This document shows, one piece after another, positions 9,901-18,923 of a stretch of DNA of 64,000 nt. The translations under genes were made by a program, and so were the position numbers. The DNA is from Alphaproteobacteria bacterium (GTDB lineage: Bacteria > Pseudomonadota > Alphaproteobacteria > Micropepsales > Micropepsaceae), in the NCBI GenBank assembly GCA_019245415.1, contig JAFARO010000001.1, forward strand, positions 87,784 to 151,783, read 5' to 3'. Under the pieces are notes generated by a model. It was given only the letters and a program-made list of their open reading frames with translations, had not been told where the DNA came from and did no database searches. Every line of letters begins with the position of its first letter. Positions within the stretch are counted from its first letter, which is position 1.

Positions 9901-11520
9901 ATTGGTCACCTGGCTGAAATTCTGACGGAAGAAATGCGAGATCGGACGGGTGTGCCGCGATAACACCGCGAGCGGCGTATCGTCGCCCATCGAACCGGTG
10001 GCTTCCTTGCCCTCCGCGATCATCGGATGAAGGATGAGTTCGAGGTCCTCAAGCGAATATCCCGCCGCGCGCTGGCGCATTCTCAGCTCCGCATCGCCGA
10101 ACATGCGCGGCTCCGGCCCCGGACCGATGATCGGTCCCAGTTCCACGATCTTGCGGCCCCATTCGAGATAGGGATGTTCGCCGGCAAGTCTGTCCTTGAT
10201 CGCGCGGTCTTCGTAGAGACGGCCCTCTTTCAGATCGAGCGCGATCATCTGGCCGGGGCCGAGACGTCCACGGCGCAGAACCTGAGACAGATCGAGCGAG
10301 AACATGCCGCTCTCCGATCCCGATACCAGCAAGCCATCTTCGGTGATCGCGTAGCGTTGGGGTCGCAGACCGTTTCGATCCATGCCGGCGATGACCCAGC
10401 GGCCATCGGTGGCGGCAATCGCGGCGGGACCGTCCCACGGCTCCATCACTGCGTTGCCATAAGCGTACATCGCGCGATGCGATTCGGGGATCGTCGAGGC
10501 CTTCTTGGTCCACGATTCCGGTATGAGCAGCGTCTTGGCCAGCGGCGCACTGCGGCCGGCGCGCACCAGCACCTCGAACACGGCGTCGAGCGCACCGGAA
10601 TCCGATGAGCCCGGCTGGATGATCGGCTTGATGTCCTCGCCGGCATCGCCGAACAGCGCGGACGCCATCTTGAATTCGTGGTTCTTCATCCAGTTGACGT
10701 TGCCCTTCAGCGTGTTGATCTCGCCGTTGTGGGCAAGCATGCGGAAGGGCTGCGCCAGGCTCCACGTCGGGAATGTGTTGGTGGAATAACGCTGATGGAA
10801 GATCGCGAAGGCCGACGCGAATCGTTCGTCCTGCAGATCGGGATAGAAATTCGAGAGCTGTTCGGCCAGAAACATCCCTTTGTAGATCAGCGAATGGGCC
10901 GACAACGAGCAGACATAGAAGCCCGCGATGCTCGCATCGCGCACGCGCTTCTCGATGCGGCGGCGGCAGAGATAGAGCGCCCGATCCAGCGCCTCCATGT
11001 CGTCCGATTCCGGCGTGCCGAAGACGATCTGTTCGATCTCCGGCCGTGTCGCATTTGCCTTCTCGCCGATGACGGAGAGATCGATCGGCACCTGCCGCCA
11101 GCCATAAAGATAGAAACCCATCCGCAGCAATTCGGACTCGACGATGGTGCGGCAGGTCTCCTGCGCGGTGAAATCGGTGCGCGGCAGGAAGATCTGCCCC
11201 ACAGCGATGCGCCCTTTGCGCGTGCGATGCCCGCTCAGCCGCACCACCTCGGCAAAGAATTTGTGGGGCACCTGAAGGTGGATACCGGCGCCGTCACCGG
11301 TCTTGCCGTCGGCATCGATCGCACCGCGATGCCAGACCGACTTCAGTGCGTCGATGGCACGGGTGACAACCTCGCGCCGCGGCTGGCCGTCAATGGCGGC
11401 GACAAGCCCGACGCCACAGGCATCGCGCTCGTCTGACGGCGAATAGGCATACGCAGCTTCCAGCGCGGCCGCGTTGCGCCGATAGAGATCGACGAAGTCT
11501 TGGCCTTCATTCGGCCGCAT
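6979..11520 (-). CDS. gltB: Glutamate synthase (NADPH), large subunit
   Basis: This 1513-residue protein is full length for GltB. A 34-residue propeptide precedes the catalytic C35 in DACGVG, the Ntn-type amidotransferase nucleophile exposed after cleavage. It is followed by the central domain, the FMN-binding synthase domain with the cluster cysteines of CHSNACPVGIC, and a C-terminal beta-helix domain with repeated glycines. It uses glutamine amide nitrogen and 2-oxoglutarate to make two glutamates, with electrons delivered by GltD. The start at 11520 overlaps the end of gltD by 14 bases, with AGGA about 10 bases upstream, so the two are co-translated. Here gltD precedes gltB. Confidence 0.97.
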   Translation of the reverse strand: MRPNEGQDFVDLYRRNAAALEAAYAYSPSDERDACGVGLVAAIDGQPRREVVTRAIDALKSVWHRGAIDADGKTGDGAGIHLQVPHKFFAEVVRLSGHRTRKGRIAVGQIFLPRTDFTAQETCRTIVESELLRMGFYLYGWRQVPIDLSVIGEKANATRPEIEQIVFGTPESDDMEALDRALYLCRRRIEKRVRDASIAGFYVCSLSAHSLIYKGMFLAEQLSNFYPDLQDERFASAFAIFHQRYSTNTFPTWSLAQPFRMLAHNGEINTLKGNVNWMKNHEFKMASALFGDAGEDIKPIIQPGSSDSGALDAVFEVLVRAGRSAPLAKTLLIPESWTKKASTIPESHRAMYAYGNAVMEPWDGPAAIAATDGRWVIAGMDRNGLRPQRYAITEDGLLVSGSESGMFSLDLSQVLRRGRLGPGQMIALDLKEGRLYEDRAIKDRLAGEHPYLEWGRKIVELGPIIGPGPEPRMFGDAELRMRQRAAGYSLEDLELILHPMIAEGKEATGSMGDDTPLAVLSRHTRPISHFFRQNFSQVTNPPIDSLREDRVMSLKTRFRNLGNVLAQDEKQAEVFVLETPIISNGMYERIRDHLTGKFKEIDCVFPIAPGIPEGEALEQAIAHIRAEAEQSVKDGFSHLILTDERIAPDRAPIPMILATGAVHSHLLRNGLRSQVSINVRAADCLDTHYAAVLIGVGATTVNAYLAQECIADRHARGLFGDLTLGQCVKRYLDAMSAGLLKIISKMGISVISSYRGGYNFEALGLSRSMVADIFPGMPSRISGIGFSGIAARAAKLHREALDEDVLPVGGFYRARASGEAHGDSATLIHRLQSAVQRNSYGLYKKYSEGVDAQAPVSLRHLMSIRLPIEPAPLDEVEPAEDIFARFVTPGMSLGALSPEAHRTLNIAMNRIGTRSNSGEGGEDPQHFGTEANSQVKQIASGRFGVTAEYLNACREIEIKIAQGAKPGEGGQLPGFKVTGMIARLRHAVSGTTLISPPPHHDIYSIEDLAQLIYDLKQINPEARVCVKLVSASGVGTIASGVAKAKADIIHIAGHGGGTGASPQSSIKFAGLPWEVGLSEANQILTLNGLRERVTLRADGGLRTGRDIVMAALLGAEEYAIGTASLVAMGCLLVRQCHSNACPVGICTQDESLRAKFTGTPEKVINLFRFIAQEVREILSSLGARSLGEVIGRTDLLYQKSRGSADLDELDLNSLLCRADTRGSRVSTRKQRNEVLPTLDTDIAQSAVAALKRGKKVEMAFEVQNTQRSIGTRLSSAIVRKWGLTGLAPGSVTLKLFGSCGQSLGAFGVQGVRIEVEGDANDYVGKGLSGATIVLKPPRATRFVPRENTIIGNTTLYGATSGFLFAEGQAGERFAVRNSGAVCVIEGCGSNGCEYMTGGTAVILGTPGDNFAAGMMGGVAYVYDSDGTLEQHINPDSVVCRRLTCDTEYRDLWNWIRMHYEATGSRWAASLMGINSPDKFWIVHPKGSQWAEGKPISRMRDGVRTIVSDEAVAL

Positions 11521-12931
11521 GGACCATGTCCTGCTTCGCCAGAAGACGGGCATGGATCGCCGCGGCTGCATCGCGCCCGTCGCGGATCGCCCAGACGACC
11601 AGGGACGCGCCGCGCACGATATCGCCCGCGGCGAACACGTCGTCGAGGCTCGTCATGAAATTCCGCGAATTAATCCAGACCCGTCCGCCCGATCCGGTGA
11701 CGAGTGCGGGTTCGCAGAACATCTGCGGCAATGGTTCCGGATCGAAACCCGCGGCTACGATCACCATCTGCGCCGCGATCTCGAACCGCGCATTTCCTTT
11801 CGCGATGCTGCGGCGCCCGCTCGCGTCCACGACACCAAGCCTCATGCGCGCGCCATGCACGCGCGCGACTGCCTCGACGCCATCGAGCGTGTCGGGCGAG
11901 GCGAGCCATTCGAAACGCACCCCCTCTTCTTCCGCGTGCAGCACTTCGCGCGCGGAGCCCGGCATGTTGGCGCGGTCGCGGCGGTAGAGACAGGTGACAG
12001 AGTTCGCGCCCTGCCGCACCGCTGTGCGCACGCAGTCCATCGCCGTGTCGCCGCCGCCGATCACGACGACATCCTTGCCCCACGCGTTCAGCGTTCCGTC
12101 CTCGTGCCCCTGCACCGCATCGCCCAATCCCTTGCGGTTGGAGGCGATGAGATAATCGAGGGCGGCCACCACGCCTAGCAACGTTGCGCCGTTCACCCAG
12201 ATCTCACGCGCACGGTAGGCGCCGGTAGCGAGCAGCACGGCGTCATGCCGCAGCCGCAATTCCTTCAGCGACAGATCGCGCCCGATCTCGACGCCGAGCT
12301 TGAACTCGATGCCACCTTCTTCCAGACGCGCAACGCGCCGCTGCACGATGGACTTGTCGAGCTTGAAGTTCGGGATGCCATAGATCAGCAAACCGCCGGC
12401 GCGATCGTGGCGGTCATATATCGTCACACCGTAGCCCTGTTTGCGTAGCTGCTCTGCTGCGGCGAGTCCGGCGGGCCCCGCACCGATGATGCCAATGTTT
12501 TGGGCTCGTGCGGCACGCGGACGGATCGGCTTTACCCATCCGTTCTCGAACGCAGTGTCGGCGAGATATTTCTCGATCGAGCCGATGGTCACCGCGCCAT
12601 GCGTCGATTGCTCGATGACGCAATTGCCTTCGCATAGACGGTCCTGCGGACAGATGCGGCCGCAGATCTCCGGCATGTTGTTGGTGCTCTCGGCGAGTTC
12701 GTAGGCTTCCTGGAGTCGCCCTTCGGCGGCAAGCTTCAGCCAGTCCGGAATATTGTTGGAAAGCGGACAATGGACCTGACAGAACGGAACGCCGCACTGC
12801 GCGCAACGCGCGGCCTGCGCCGCGGCTTCGCGTGTCGCGAACGCGTCATGGATTTCGGCGTGGTCGCGGGCGCGGATCACCGCTGGCCGTTTGGCCGGAT
12901 ATTGCGCTTGCACAGAGACAAACCGTAACAT
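11507..12931 (-). CDS. gltD: Glutamate synthase (NADPH), small subunit
   Basis: The 474-residue protein has the N-terminal cysteine clusters that bind 4Fe-4S centres (CAQCGVPFCQVHC near residues 43-55, and CGRICPQDRLCEGNC), then a FAD-binding region starting IGIIGAGPAGLAAAEQL, and an NADPH-binding Rossmann segment with VVIGGGDTAMDC. It takes electrons from NADPH and passes them to the FMN/Fe-S centre of GltB. It is the first gene of the gltD-gltB operon and is divergent from amt with 113 bases between the two starts, so nitrogen control could act on both; no convincing sigma-54 or NtrC site could be read there. Confidence 0.96.
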   Translation of the reverse strand: MLRFVSVQAQYPAKRPAVIRARDHAEIHDAFATREAAAQAARCAQCGVPFCQVHCPLSNNIPDWLKLAAEGRLQEAYELAESTNNMPEICGRICPQDRLCEGNCVIEQSTHGAVTIGSIEKYLADTAFENGWVKPIRPRAARAQNIGIIGAGPAGLAAAEQLRKQGYGVTIYDRHDRAGGLLIYGIPNFKLDKSIVQRRVARLEEGGIEFKLGVEIGRDLSLKELRLRHDAVLLATGAYRAREIWVNGATLLGVVAALDYLIASNRKGLGDAVQGHEDGTLNAWGKDVVVIGGGDTAMDCVRTAVRQGANSVTCLYRRDRANMPGSAREVLHAEEEGVRFEWLASPDTLDGVEAVARVHGARMRLGVVDASGRRSIAKGNARFEIAAQMVIVAAGFDPEPLPQMFCEPALVTGSGGRVWINSRNFMTSLDDVFAAGDIVRGASLVVWAIRDGRDAAAAIHARLLAKQDMVHAAE

Positions 12932-13044
12932 CTGGTCGCACCTACGCCATATGTGGATAGTTACGCTCTCTTATTGCGCTTCGCTGGCAACTTCATTCTA
13001 ATTATGGAGATTCTTTGCCGCACCGCAACAGGCGATTGAGCCCC

Positions 13045-14358
13045 ATGTCCAAGATGCCGCGCCCTACCGCCCTCGCCATCACCGGGCTTTTCTTGGCGAC
13101 ACCTGCATTTGCCGCCGCTCCCAAGATCGACAGCGGTGACACAGCCTGGATGCTCACCTCCAGTCTGCTGGTCCTGATGATGACCATTCCGGGACTGGCG
13201 CTTTTCTACGCCGGCATGGTTCGAAAAAAGAATGTCCTGGCCACTCTGGCACAAAGCTTCGGTGCAACCTGCGTCGTCACGCTGCTCTGGATGATCGCCG
13301 GGTACAGCCTTGCCTTCACGCCTGCGGCCAACGCAAGTGCCAACCAGTTTATCGGCGGCTTGCATTATCTGTTTCTAGGCCCGATGGGCGTAAATGCGGT
13401 GAGTCCGTTCGCGCCAACCATTCCCGAAACCGTCTACATGTTTTTCCAGATGACGTTCGCGATCATAACCCCCGCCCTGATCGCAGGCGCGCTCGCGGAC
13501 CGCATGAAGTTCTCCGCCTTCCTCACTTACATGGGCGCATGGCTGCTGCTGGTCTATTGTCCAGTCGCGCATTGGGTGTGGGGCGGTGGATGGCTGTCGT
13601 CACTCGGCGCGCTCGACTACGCAGGGGGAACGGTCGTGCATTTGAATGCCGGTACCGCGGCGCTCGTCACGGCGCTGGTGCTGGGAAAGCGAATCGGCTT
13701 CGGCACGGAGAATCTGGCGCCGCACAATCTTGTGCTCAGCGTCATCGGCGCCTCACTTCTCTGGGTGGGATGGTTCGGATTCAACGCCGGCTCGGCCGTC
13801 GCTGCGAATGCCAATGCAGGGATGGCAGCCGCCGCAACGCAGATCGCTACTGCCGCCGCCTCGATCGCATGGATGGCCGCGGAGTGGATCGCGTCCAAGC
13901 GCCCCTCCGTACTGGGCATGATCTCCGGCGCGGTCGCGGGGCTTGTGGCGATCACACCTGCGTCAGGCTATGTGACGCCCATGGGAAGCCTGATCGTCGG
14001 GCTCGCGGCCGGCGCGGTTTGTTACTTCTCGGCGGTGCATATGAAACATTTTTTCGGATACGACGACTCGCTGGACGCATGGGGCGTGCATGGAGTGGGC
14101 GGAGCGTTGGGCGCGATCCTCACCGGCATATTCGCGTCACACGCTATCAACAGCAGCAGCAATGGATGGCTCACCGATGGAAATGCCCATCAGATGATCG
14201 TGCAAGTCTACGGCGTCGGCGCGGTTTTTCTCTACGGCACCGCAATGACCTACGGAATATTGAAAGCGATCGACTGGACGATCGGCCTGCGCGTATCGCG
14301 CGAGATCGAGATCGAAGGGCTCGACATCAATCTGCACGGTGAAAGCGTTCAAAGCTGA
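13045..14358 (+). CDS. amt: Ammonium transporter (Amt family)
   Basis: The 437-residue protein has a cleavable-looking signal segment (ALAITGLFLATPAFA, residues 9-23), as known for proteobacterial AmtB precursors, and about eleven membrane segments. The twin pore histidines are present: H199 in VVHLNAG and H349 in WGVHGVGG. The family conducts NH4+/NH3 across the inner membrane when ammonium is scarce. The ATG at 13045 is preferred to an upstream TTG because it fits the length of the signal peptide. It is divergent from gltD. No glnB/glnK gene for a PII partner lies next to it, which is unusual since amt is normally paired with glnK. Confidence 0.94.
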   Translation: MSKMPRPTALAITGLFLATPAFAAAPKIDSGDTAWMLTSSLLVLMMTIPGLALFYAGMVRKKNVLATLAQSFGATCVVTLLWMIAGYSLAFTPAANASANQFIGGLHYLFLGPMGVNAVSPFAPTIPETVYMFFQMTFAIITPALIAGALADRMKFSAFLTYMGAWLLLVYCPVAHWVWGGGWLSSLGALDYAGGTVVHLNAGTAALVTALVLGKRIGFGTENLAPHNLVLSVIGASLLWVGWFGFNAGSAVAANANAGMAAAATQIATAAASIAWMAAEWIASKRPSVLGMISGAVAGLVAITPASGYVTPMGSLIVGLAAGAVCYFSAVHMKHFFGYDDSLDAWGVHGVGGALGAILTGIFASHAINSSSNGWLTDGNAHQMIVQVYGVGAVFLYGTAMTYGILKAIDWTIGLRVSREIEIEGLDINLHGESVQS

Positions 14359-14417
14359 AGGTTGCTTGGCATCACAACAAACTCTTGTCCCTTGCGGCTT
14401 CAGGATACCCACTATTG

Positions 14418-15344
14418 TTACCGAACGTTATCAACCATCACGATGAAACCGAGCGCCTTGGGATCCTTCGCGTCCTTCACCACAGAGACGTAGAGATGAC
14501 TCTCGCCCGTATCGAATGCGACGTTCGTGGTCCCATCGCCGGCCGCGATCTGGAAGACGTGAAGCAACCTTCCTTGTGGTGACAGTTTCAGAATTTTCCC
14601 GCCAAACCATTGCGCCACGTAGATGTCACCGTTGCGGTCGACCTTCATGCTATCGGGGCCGAGCCAAGGCGACATGGTTCGACGCGGCACCAAGCTATCG
14701 AGGAGGGCGAAATTCGATCGGTCGCTGAGCGATCCGTCGGGCTTGATCGTGAACTTGAGGATCGAGCCGCTGACGGTTTGGCTCACGTAGAGCGTCGTGC
14801 CGTCCGGAGATAAGCCGACGCCGTTGGCGTAGTTCAAGTCCCCCGCGACCTCACTCCATTGGGCCGCGCCTGGCGCCAGATAAAGCAGTTTGCCTTCCAC
14901 TTTGCCTGGCGGAGACACTCCATTGTACGGGCCAAATGTCGTGGCGTATGCGCCGCCGTTCGGCGCGACGGTAATATCGTTGATCCCGCCGACAAATGGA
15001 GTGCCTTTCTTGTCTGCATCCCAGCGACGAAGCTGCCGGCCGCTCAGACTGAGTTCCAGAATCGATCCAGGATCGGCTGAGCATGCCAAAAGTAAAGTCC
15101 GTTGATGAGTCAGCGCCAATCCATTGTGGTTGCAGCCCGCGAGATGATGGACGACGGTGATACTGTGGCCATCCCATCGGGACAATCGGTCGTCGTTCCA
15201 GCCAACGAAGTACAGGGAACCGTCGACGACGAGGGGACCCTCGGGTCCATGGACGCCGCTGACGACGCCGACCTCGCCCGCAGAGGCTGCTGAGGCCATG
15301 AGGACCATCGCCGATGCGAGACCAACCCATCGCCAAAAAGTCAT
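14418..15344 (-). CDS. Exported SMP-30/gluconolactonase-like beta-propeller protein
   Basis: The 308-residue precursor has a signal peptide (residues 1-22, ending SAASAG) and then six-bladed propeller repeats. The segment GVHGPEGPLV places a metal-ligand Glu at E35. NGVGLSPDGTTLYVS and DSMKVDRNGDIYVA carry the Asn and Asp typical of the SMP-30/gluconolactonase/LRE family, which hydrolyses lactones of sugars or similar esters with a divalent cation. The signal peptide suggests it acts in the periplasm. It stands alone, converging with amt. The substrate cannot be read from the sequence, and a non-enzymatic NHL/strictosidine-synthase-like role remains possible. Confidence 0.75.
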   Translation of the reverse strand: MTFWRWVGLASAMVLMASAASAGEVGVVSGVHGPEGPLVVDGSLYFVGWNDDRLSRWDGHSITVVHHLAGCNHNGLALTHQRTLLLACSADPGSILELSLSGRQLRRWDADKKGTPFVGGINDITVAPNGGAYATTFGPYNGVSPPGKVEGKLLYLAPGAAQWSEVAGDLNYANGVGLSPDGTTLYVSQTVSGSILKFTIKPDGSLSDRSNFALLDSLVPRRTMSPWLGPDSMKVDRNGDIYVAQWFGGKILKLSPQGRLLHVFQIAAGDGTTNVAFDTGESHLYVSVVKDAKDPKALGFIVMVDNVR

Positions 15345-15632
15345 TCGTTTTCCCCCAAGCTGCTAATTGTGGCTACAAAGGACTCACGCGACAAGAAGCG
15401 CCTCGCCCAGGCCTTGGCCTGGATTCCGGTCAATCGCGCTTCCACCGGCCCGGCGCGAATTTGTTAGCTCCTGTTGTCATCCTTCCTATGCTTTCTACGG
15501 AAGCGTCCCACTGAGCATGCGTGTTGCGGCGCGTCGCTGGCTGAAGATTGTCTCCACGGAACCACTCGCTGCAAAAGGCGCCGTTCCGTGCGATTTGCGG
15601 GAAAGCAAAGACCGGGTTTTTCGGAAATCGAC
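15345..15632. other. Intergenic stretch with no gene recognised
   Basis: Between the start of the SMP-30-like gene and the 3' end of tRNA-His no open frame shows protein-family character, and the six-frame products are low-complexity shadows. It should contain the promoter of the minus-strand SMP-30 gene and the 3' trailer of tRNA-His. No clear hairpin plus T-tract terminator was seen. Confidence 0.5.
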
Positions 15633-15709
15633 TGGTACAGTCGGGTGGGGTTGAACCACCGACCTCCGGATCCACAATCCGGCGCTCTAACCAACTGAGC
15701 TACGACTGC
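15633..15709 (-). tRNA. tRNA-His (anticodon GTG)
   Basis: The minus strand folds as a full cloverleaf of 77 nt including an encoded CCA. The acceptor GCAGTCG pairs with CGACTGT, the D arm is GCTCAGTTGGTTAGAGC, the anticodon loop holds GTG, and the T arm carries GGTTCAACCCC. The discriminator is A73 and the first pair is G1:U72, rather than the bacterial norm of an extra G-1 opposite C73. A genomic G does lie at -1 (15710) but would face A73. Confidence 0.95.
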
Positions 15710-15794
15710 CCATGCGGGACGCGGAACCTAGTCATCGGCGGCGCGGAAATCAAGATTTCGGGCGTATGGTCCTGTCCGGCATAATTATGCCGCC

Positions 15795-17705
15795 ATGAGA
15801 GCAAGACTACGACAGGTCCTGATCGCGACGGTGGGGATGCTTTCGGCGCTCGCCTTTGCCGTTCTGGCGCAGCCGGTGAGCTTCGACAAGGCGGAAATAG
15901 AGCACGCCATCAGCCGCGCCACCGGCCGCAGCTTGACGATTTCCGGACCCCTTCATCTTGCGCTGCTGCCCGTTCCTCTCTTGCGCGCAGAAGATGTCGC
16001 GTTGTCGAATCCATCGGGATTCCATGCTCGTGCGCTGGTCACGGCCAGAGAACTGCGTCTCCGCGTGCGCTTATTGCCGCTATTCCTGGGCCGCATCGAA
16101 GTCTCGAGTGTTCTTCTGGACCGTCCCATCGCCTTCCTGGAAGTCGATGCCGCCGGTCACGCGAACTGGCTGCTAGCGCATCGTGAAATGCCGACGAGGA
16201 AAGGCGATGGGGGCCGGACTCATTTCCGAGCGGGCATGACGATTGCCATCCAACAGGGGCGGATACGCTACGCGAACGCGCGAACGAACCGCCAGGTCGC
16301 CGTCGAAGACGTAGATGCCATTCTCGCGGTCCGGGATTCGACTGCAACGGTCGCCGGACATTTCGGCTATCGCGGACAGGACGTTCGTCTGACCGCCAAG
16401 GTAGTCCCGGCTGCGGCCTTTTCAAAGTCCACGCCTCTCCATCTCGATGCGGAGATTCAATCGGAGCCCTTACAGTCGCAGTTCCACGGGACCATCGCAG
16501 CCGACGGCACCGCGGACGGCCAAATCTGCCTCACTCTGCCTTCGATCGCTGCGGCGGGCGCGTGGCTCGGTCTGCCTGCCCTCGAACGGCTTGGGGCGGA
16601 GGGGCTTCAGCTTGACGGCGCCGTCCACAGTTCTGGCAGCACGTTCGATTTCACCGGCGCAAGGATGAAACTGGGCACTGCCGTCGTCCAAGGCGGACTC
16701 GAAGCGGACTTCAGAGGCCCGAGGCTGCGTCTTGATGCGCGCGGCAACGCCGATCACGTTGCGCTCTTTCAGAGCAAGAGTTCGCCCGCGATCCGCGCGT
16801 CGCGCACGAAGGGCGATTGGAACCGAGTTCCGATCCCGCTCGACTTCCTGCGACAGGCGGATGGGCATGTGTCCTTTCAGCTGAGCCACCTTCAGTTGGG
16901 AAAATTTATGTTCGACGCTGCACACGTCGACGCGGTTCAGGAGAACGGACGATCGCGCGCGACGCTTCGCGATCTAAGGTTCTACGGAGGGCGTGGCGAG
17001 GTGAAACTCGCCGTGGACGCCGCGATCGCACCGAAGTGGAGCGTCCAGGCGCACCTCGACGATATCGCGTTGTCGCCGTTCTTGTCCGGCGCGCTCGGTG
17101 TCGACACGATCGAGGGCAAAGGCACCCTCGTCGTCGACACCAGCGCCTTAGGTGCGAACGCCGACGAATTAATTCATAGTCTGAGCGGCACAGGCACGGT
17201 TGTCTTTCACGACGGACGCTTGAGAGGGGTCGATCTTGGCCGTGTGACACGCACAATCCAGGTAGTGCTTAACAAGACGGTCGGTCCCGGCGACCTCACT
17301 GTCTTCACTGTTGTCCATGGGGGCTTCGCAGTTTCGAATGGAATATTGACGAGCCGCGATTTCGACCTCCAAGGGCCCCTCCTCCACATGACCGGTGCCG
17401 GCAGCGTCGATCTGGGGCGGCGCACCATCGATTTCCGCCTGACCCCGCGGGCAACCACGTCGCTCGGGGAAAAGACCTTTTCCCTGGGCCTGCCTTTGCG
17501 CGCCGAGGGGCCGTGGTCGCATATCCGATATACAGTGGATGTCGGCTCACTCGGGGACGCCGTAGCCCGCAACCTTTCCGCCGGCCGCGCGCCGTTCAAG
17601 GGGCTGTTCTCTCCCTCCGCCAATGGGCCCGCATCCGCTCCGCGGCAAAAGAAGAAGCACAAAAATCTCGGCGATGCGCTAAAGAACATGCTGGGTATTC
17701 ATTGA
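15795..17705 (+). CDS. AsmA family protein
   Basis: The 636-residue protein has one N-terminal membrane anchor (residues 7-26) followed by the AsmA N-terminal pattern (FDKAEIEHAISRATGR, then GPLHLALLPVPLLRAEDV). The C-terminal AsmA-like domain includes SGTGTVVFHDGRLRGVDL at about 465-483 and a final ATTSLGE segment. AsmA-family proteins are large beta-taco proteins anchored in the inner membrane that reach into the periplasm and are linked to phospholipid transport and outer-membrane homeostasis. The last 30 residues are basic and Lys-rich. The next gene begins 8 bases after its stop, so the two are probably co-transcribed. Confidence 0.85.
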   Translation: MRARLRQVLIATVGMLSALAFAVLAQPVSFDKAEIEHAISRATGRSLTISGPLHLALLPVPLLRAEDVALSNPSGFHARALVTARELRLRVRLLPLFLGRIEVSSVLLDRPIAFLEVDAAGHANWLLAHREMPTRKGDGGRTHFRAGMTIAIQQGRIRYANARTNRQVAVEDVDAILAVRDSTATVAGHFGYRGQDVRLTAKVVPAAAFSKSTPLHLDAEIQSEPLQSQFHGTIAADGTADGQICLTLPSIAAAGAWLGLPALERLGAEGLQLDGAVHSSGSTFDFTGARMKLGTAVVQGGLEADFRGPRLRLDARGNADHVALFQSKSSPAIRASRTKGDWNRVPIPLDFLRQADGHVSFQLSHLQLGKFMFDAAHVDAVQENGRSRATLRDLRFYGGRGEVKLAVDAAIAPKWSVQAHLDDIALSPFLSGALGVDTIEGKGTLVVDTSALGANADELIHSLSGTGTVVFHDGRLRGVDLGRVTRTIQVVLNKTVGPGDLTVFTVVHGGFAVSNGILTSRDFDLQGPLLHMTGAGSVDLGRRTIDFRLTPRATTSLGEKTFSLGLPLRAEGPWSHIRYTVDVGSLGDAVARNLSAGRAPFKGLFSPSANGPASAPRQKKKHKNLGDALKNMLGIH

Positions 17706-17712
17706 GTCGAGA

Positions 17713-18819
17713 ATGAAGCTCCGTCACAGCGTGATTTTCTTCGCGTTTGCCCTCGTCGCGATCGTCGCTTTCGGCCTTTTTATGCTGTTGCGCAAGGCTC
17801 CCGTCCTCACAGCCGTGAGCTGGGCGGGCGCCTATGGCCGCGCGCAGACAAGCGCCCTGTTCATCCCCTATGCCCTGCGCTCGGGTGTCGACGTGCATCT
17901 GGCGCAGTATGACGGCGGACTGGATCAGCTTCGGCGAAGGGTGAAAACCGGTTCCTACGGCTGGGACGTGATCGACCTCGAACTGCCGGATGCCGTGGCG
18001 GCCTGCCGCGAAGGATTGCTCGAGCACGTCGATGTACGAACCCTGCTCGCGGGGCCGCATGGCGAACCGGCGGCGCGCGACTTCATTGCCAATGCGATCG
18101 GACCCTGTTGGGTGGGAAGCGTGGTCTACAGCCAAGTGATCGCCTTCATGCCGGGCCACTTCGGCAGCGCACCTCCCGTTTCCGCGGAGGATTTCTTCGA
18201 TGTGGCAAAGTTCCCCGGCAGCCGCGCGTTGCGCAGCTCCAGCCCCAAACTCAACCTGGAGCTTGCGCTTCTCGCCGATCACGTGCCGCCGGACAAGATA
18301 TACAAGGTGCTCTCGTCGCCAGAAGGCGTGAATCGCGCGCTCGCCAAGCTCGCGACGCTGGGCACCGTCGCGTGGTGGACCCGCTCGGCGGACGCGGTTC
18401 GGATGCTCGCAGACGGCCGCGCTGCCATGGCCACGGTGCTCAATGGCGACGTCTATGACGCGGCCGCGAAAGGGCCCGTGCTCCAAGTCATTTGGGACCG
18501 CCAGCTCTATGAGATGGATGTCTTCGGCGTTCCCAAAGGCGACCCGAAAAGCGCGATGGCGTTCGATTTCGTGCGTTTCGCAACAACCGCTCCCAGCCTG
18601 GCACAAGTCGCGGATTGGGTGCCGTACGGACCGGCGCGACGGTCCGCCCTCGAATCAGTCACGCGCAATCCCGAATCGGGCAGAGCGATGACGCCCTACC
18701 TTCCGACCGCGCCTCAGCATTTCAAAACGGCTTTCGCGGTCGATGATGCCTGGTGGCTCTCGCATGTGCGGGAGGTCATGCCCGTCTGGCAGCGCTGGCA
18801 ATCCTCGACAAATCGTTAA
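17713..18819 (+). CDS. PotD/iron-type extracellular solute-binding protein (orphan)
   Basis: The 368-residue protein has an uncleaved-looking N-terminal membrane segment (residues 7-26) and then the two-lobed fold of ABC transporter binding proteins of the spermidine/putrescine or Fe3+ type. Recognisable parts are YGWDVIDLELPDAVAACREGLL and AWWTRSADAVRMLADGRAAM, typical for PotD/AfuA relatives. No matching permease or ATPase follows; the next genes encode an Opp-type system, which normally uses a different binding-protein class. The signal segment lacks a clear cleavage site or lipobox, so it may stay anchored in the inner membrane. Ligand unknown; polyamine or a small organic anion is possible. 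Confidence 0.75.
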   Translation: MKLRHSVIFFAFALVAIVAFGLFMLLRKAPVLTAVSWAGAYGRAQTSALFIPYALRSGVDVHLAQYDGGLDQLRRRVKTGSYGWDVIDLELPDAVAACREGLLEHVDVRTLLAGPHGEPAARDFIANAIGPCWVGSVVYSQVIAFMPGHFGSAPPVSAEDFFDVAKFPGSRALRSSSPKLNLELALLADHVPPDKIYKVLSSPEGVNRALAKLATLGTVAWWTRSADAVRMLADGRAAMATVLNGDVYDAAAKGPVLQVIWDRQLYEMDVFGVPKGDPKSAMAFDFVRFATTAPSLAQVADWVPYGPARRSALESVTRNPESGRAMTPYLPTAPQHFKTAFAVDDAWWLSHVREVMPVWQRWQSSTNR

Positions 18820-18923
18820 TCCTGAACTGGGCGCGTTTACGGCTTCTTTGCAGGTTCTGCCGTTACATCGGCGCCTGAACAAAAGGGCGTCCGCGGACCG
18901 CCGCGGCGAGCGAAAGAGCGACT

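Noticed and set aside
12932..13044. Sigma-54 promoter in the gltD/amt divergent region
   Set aside because: A GG near 12986 lacks the GC at the required distance; the match is too poor.
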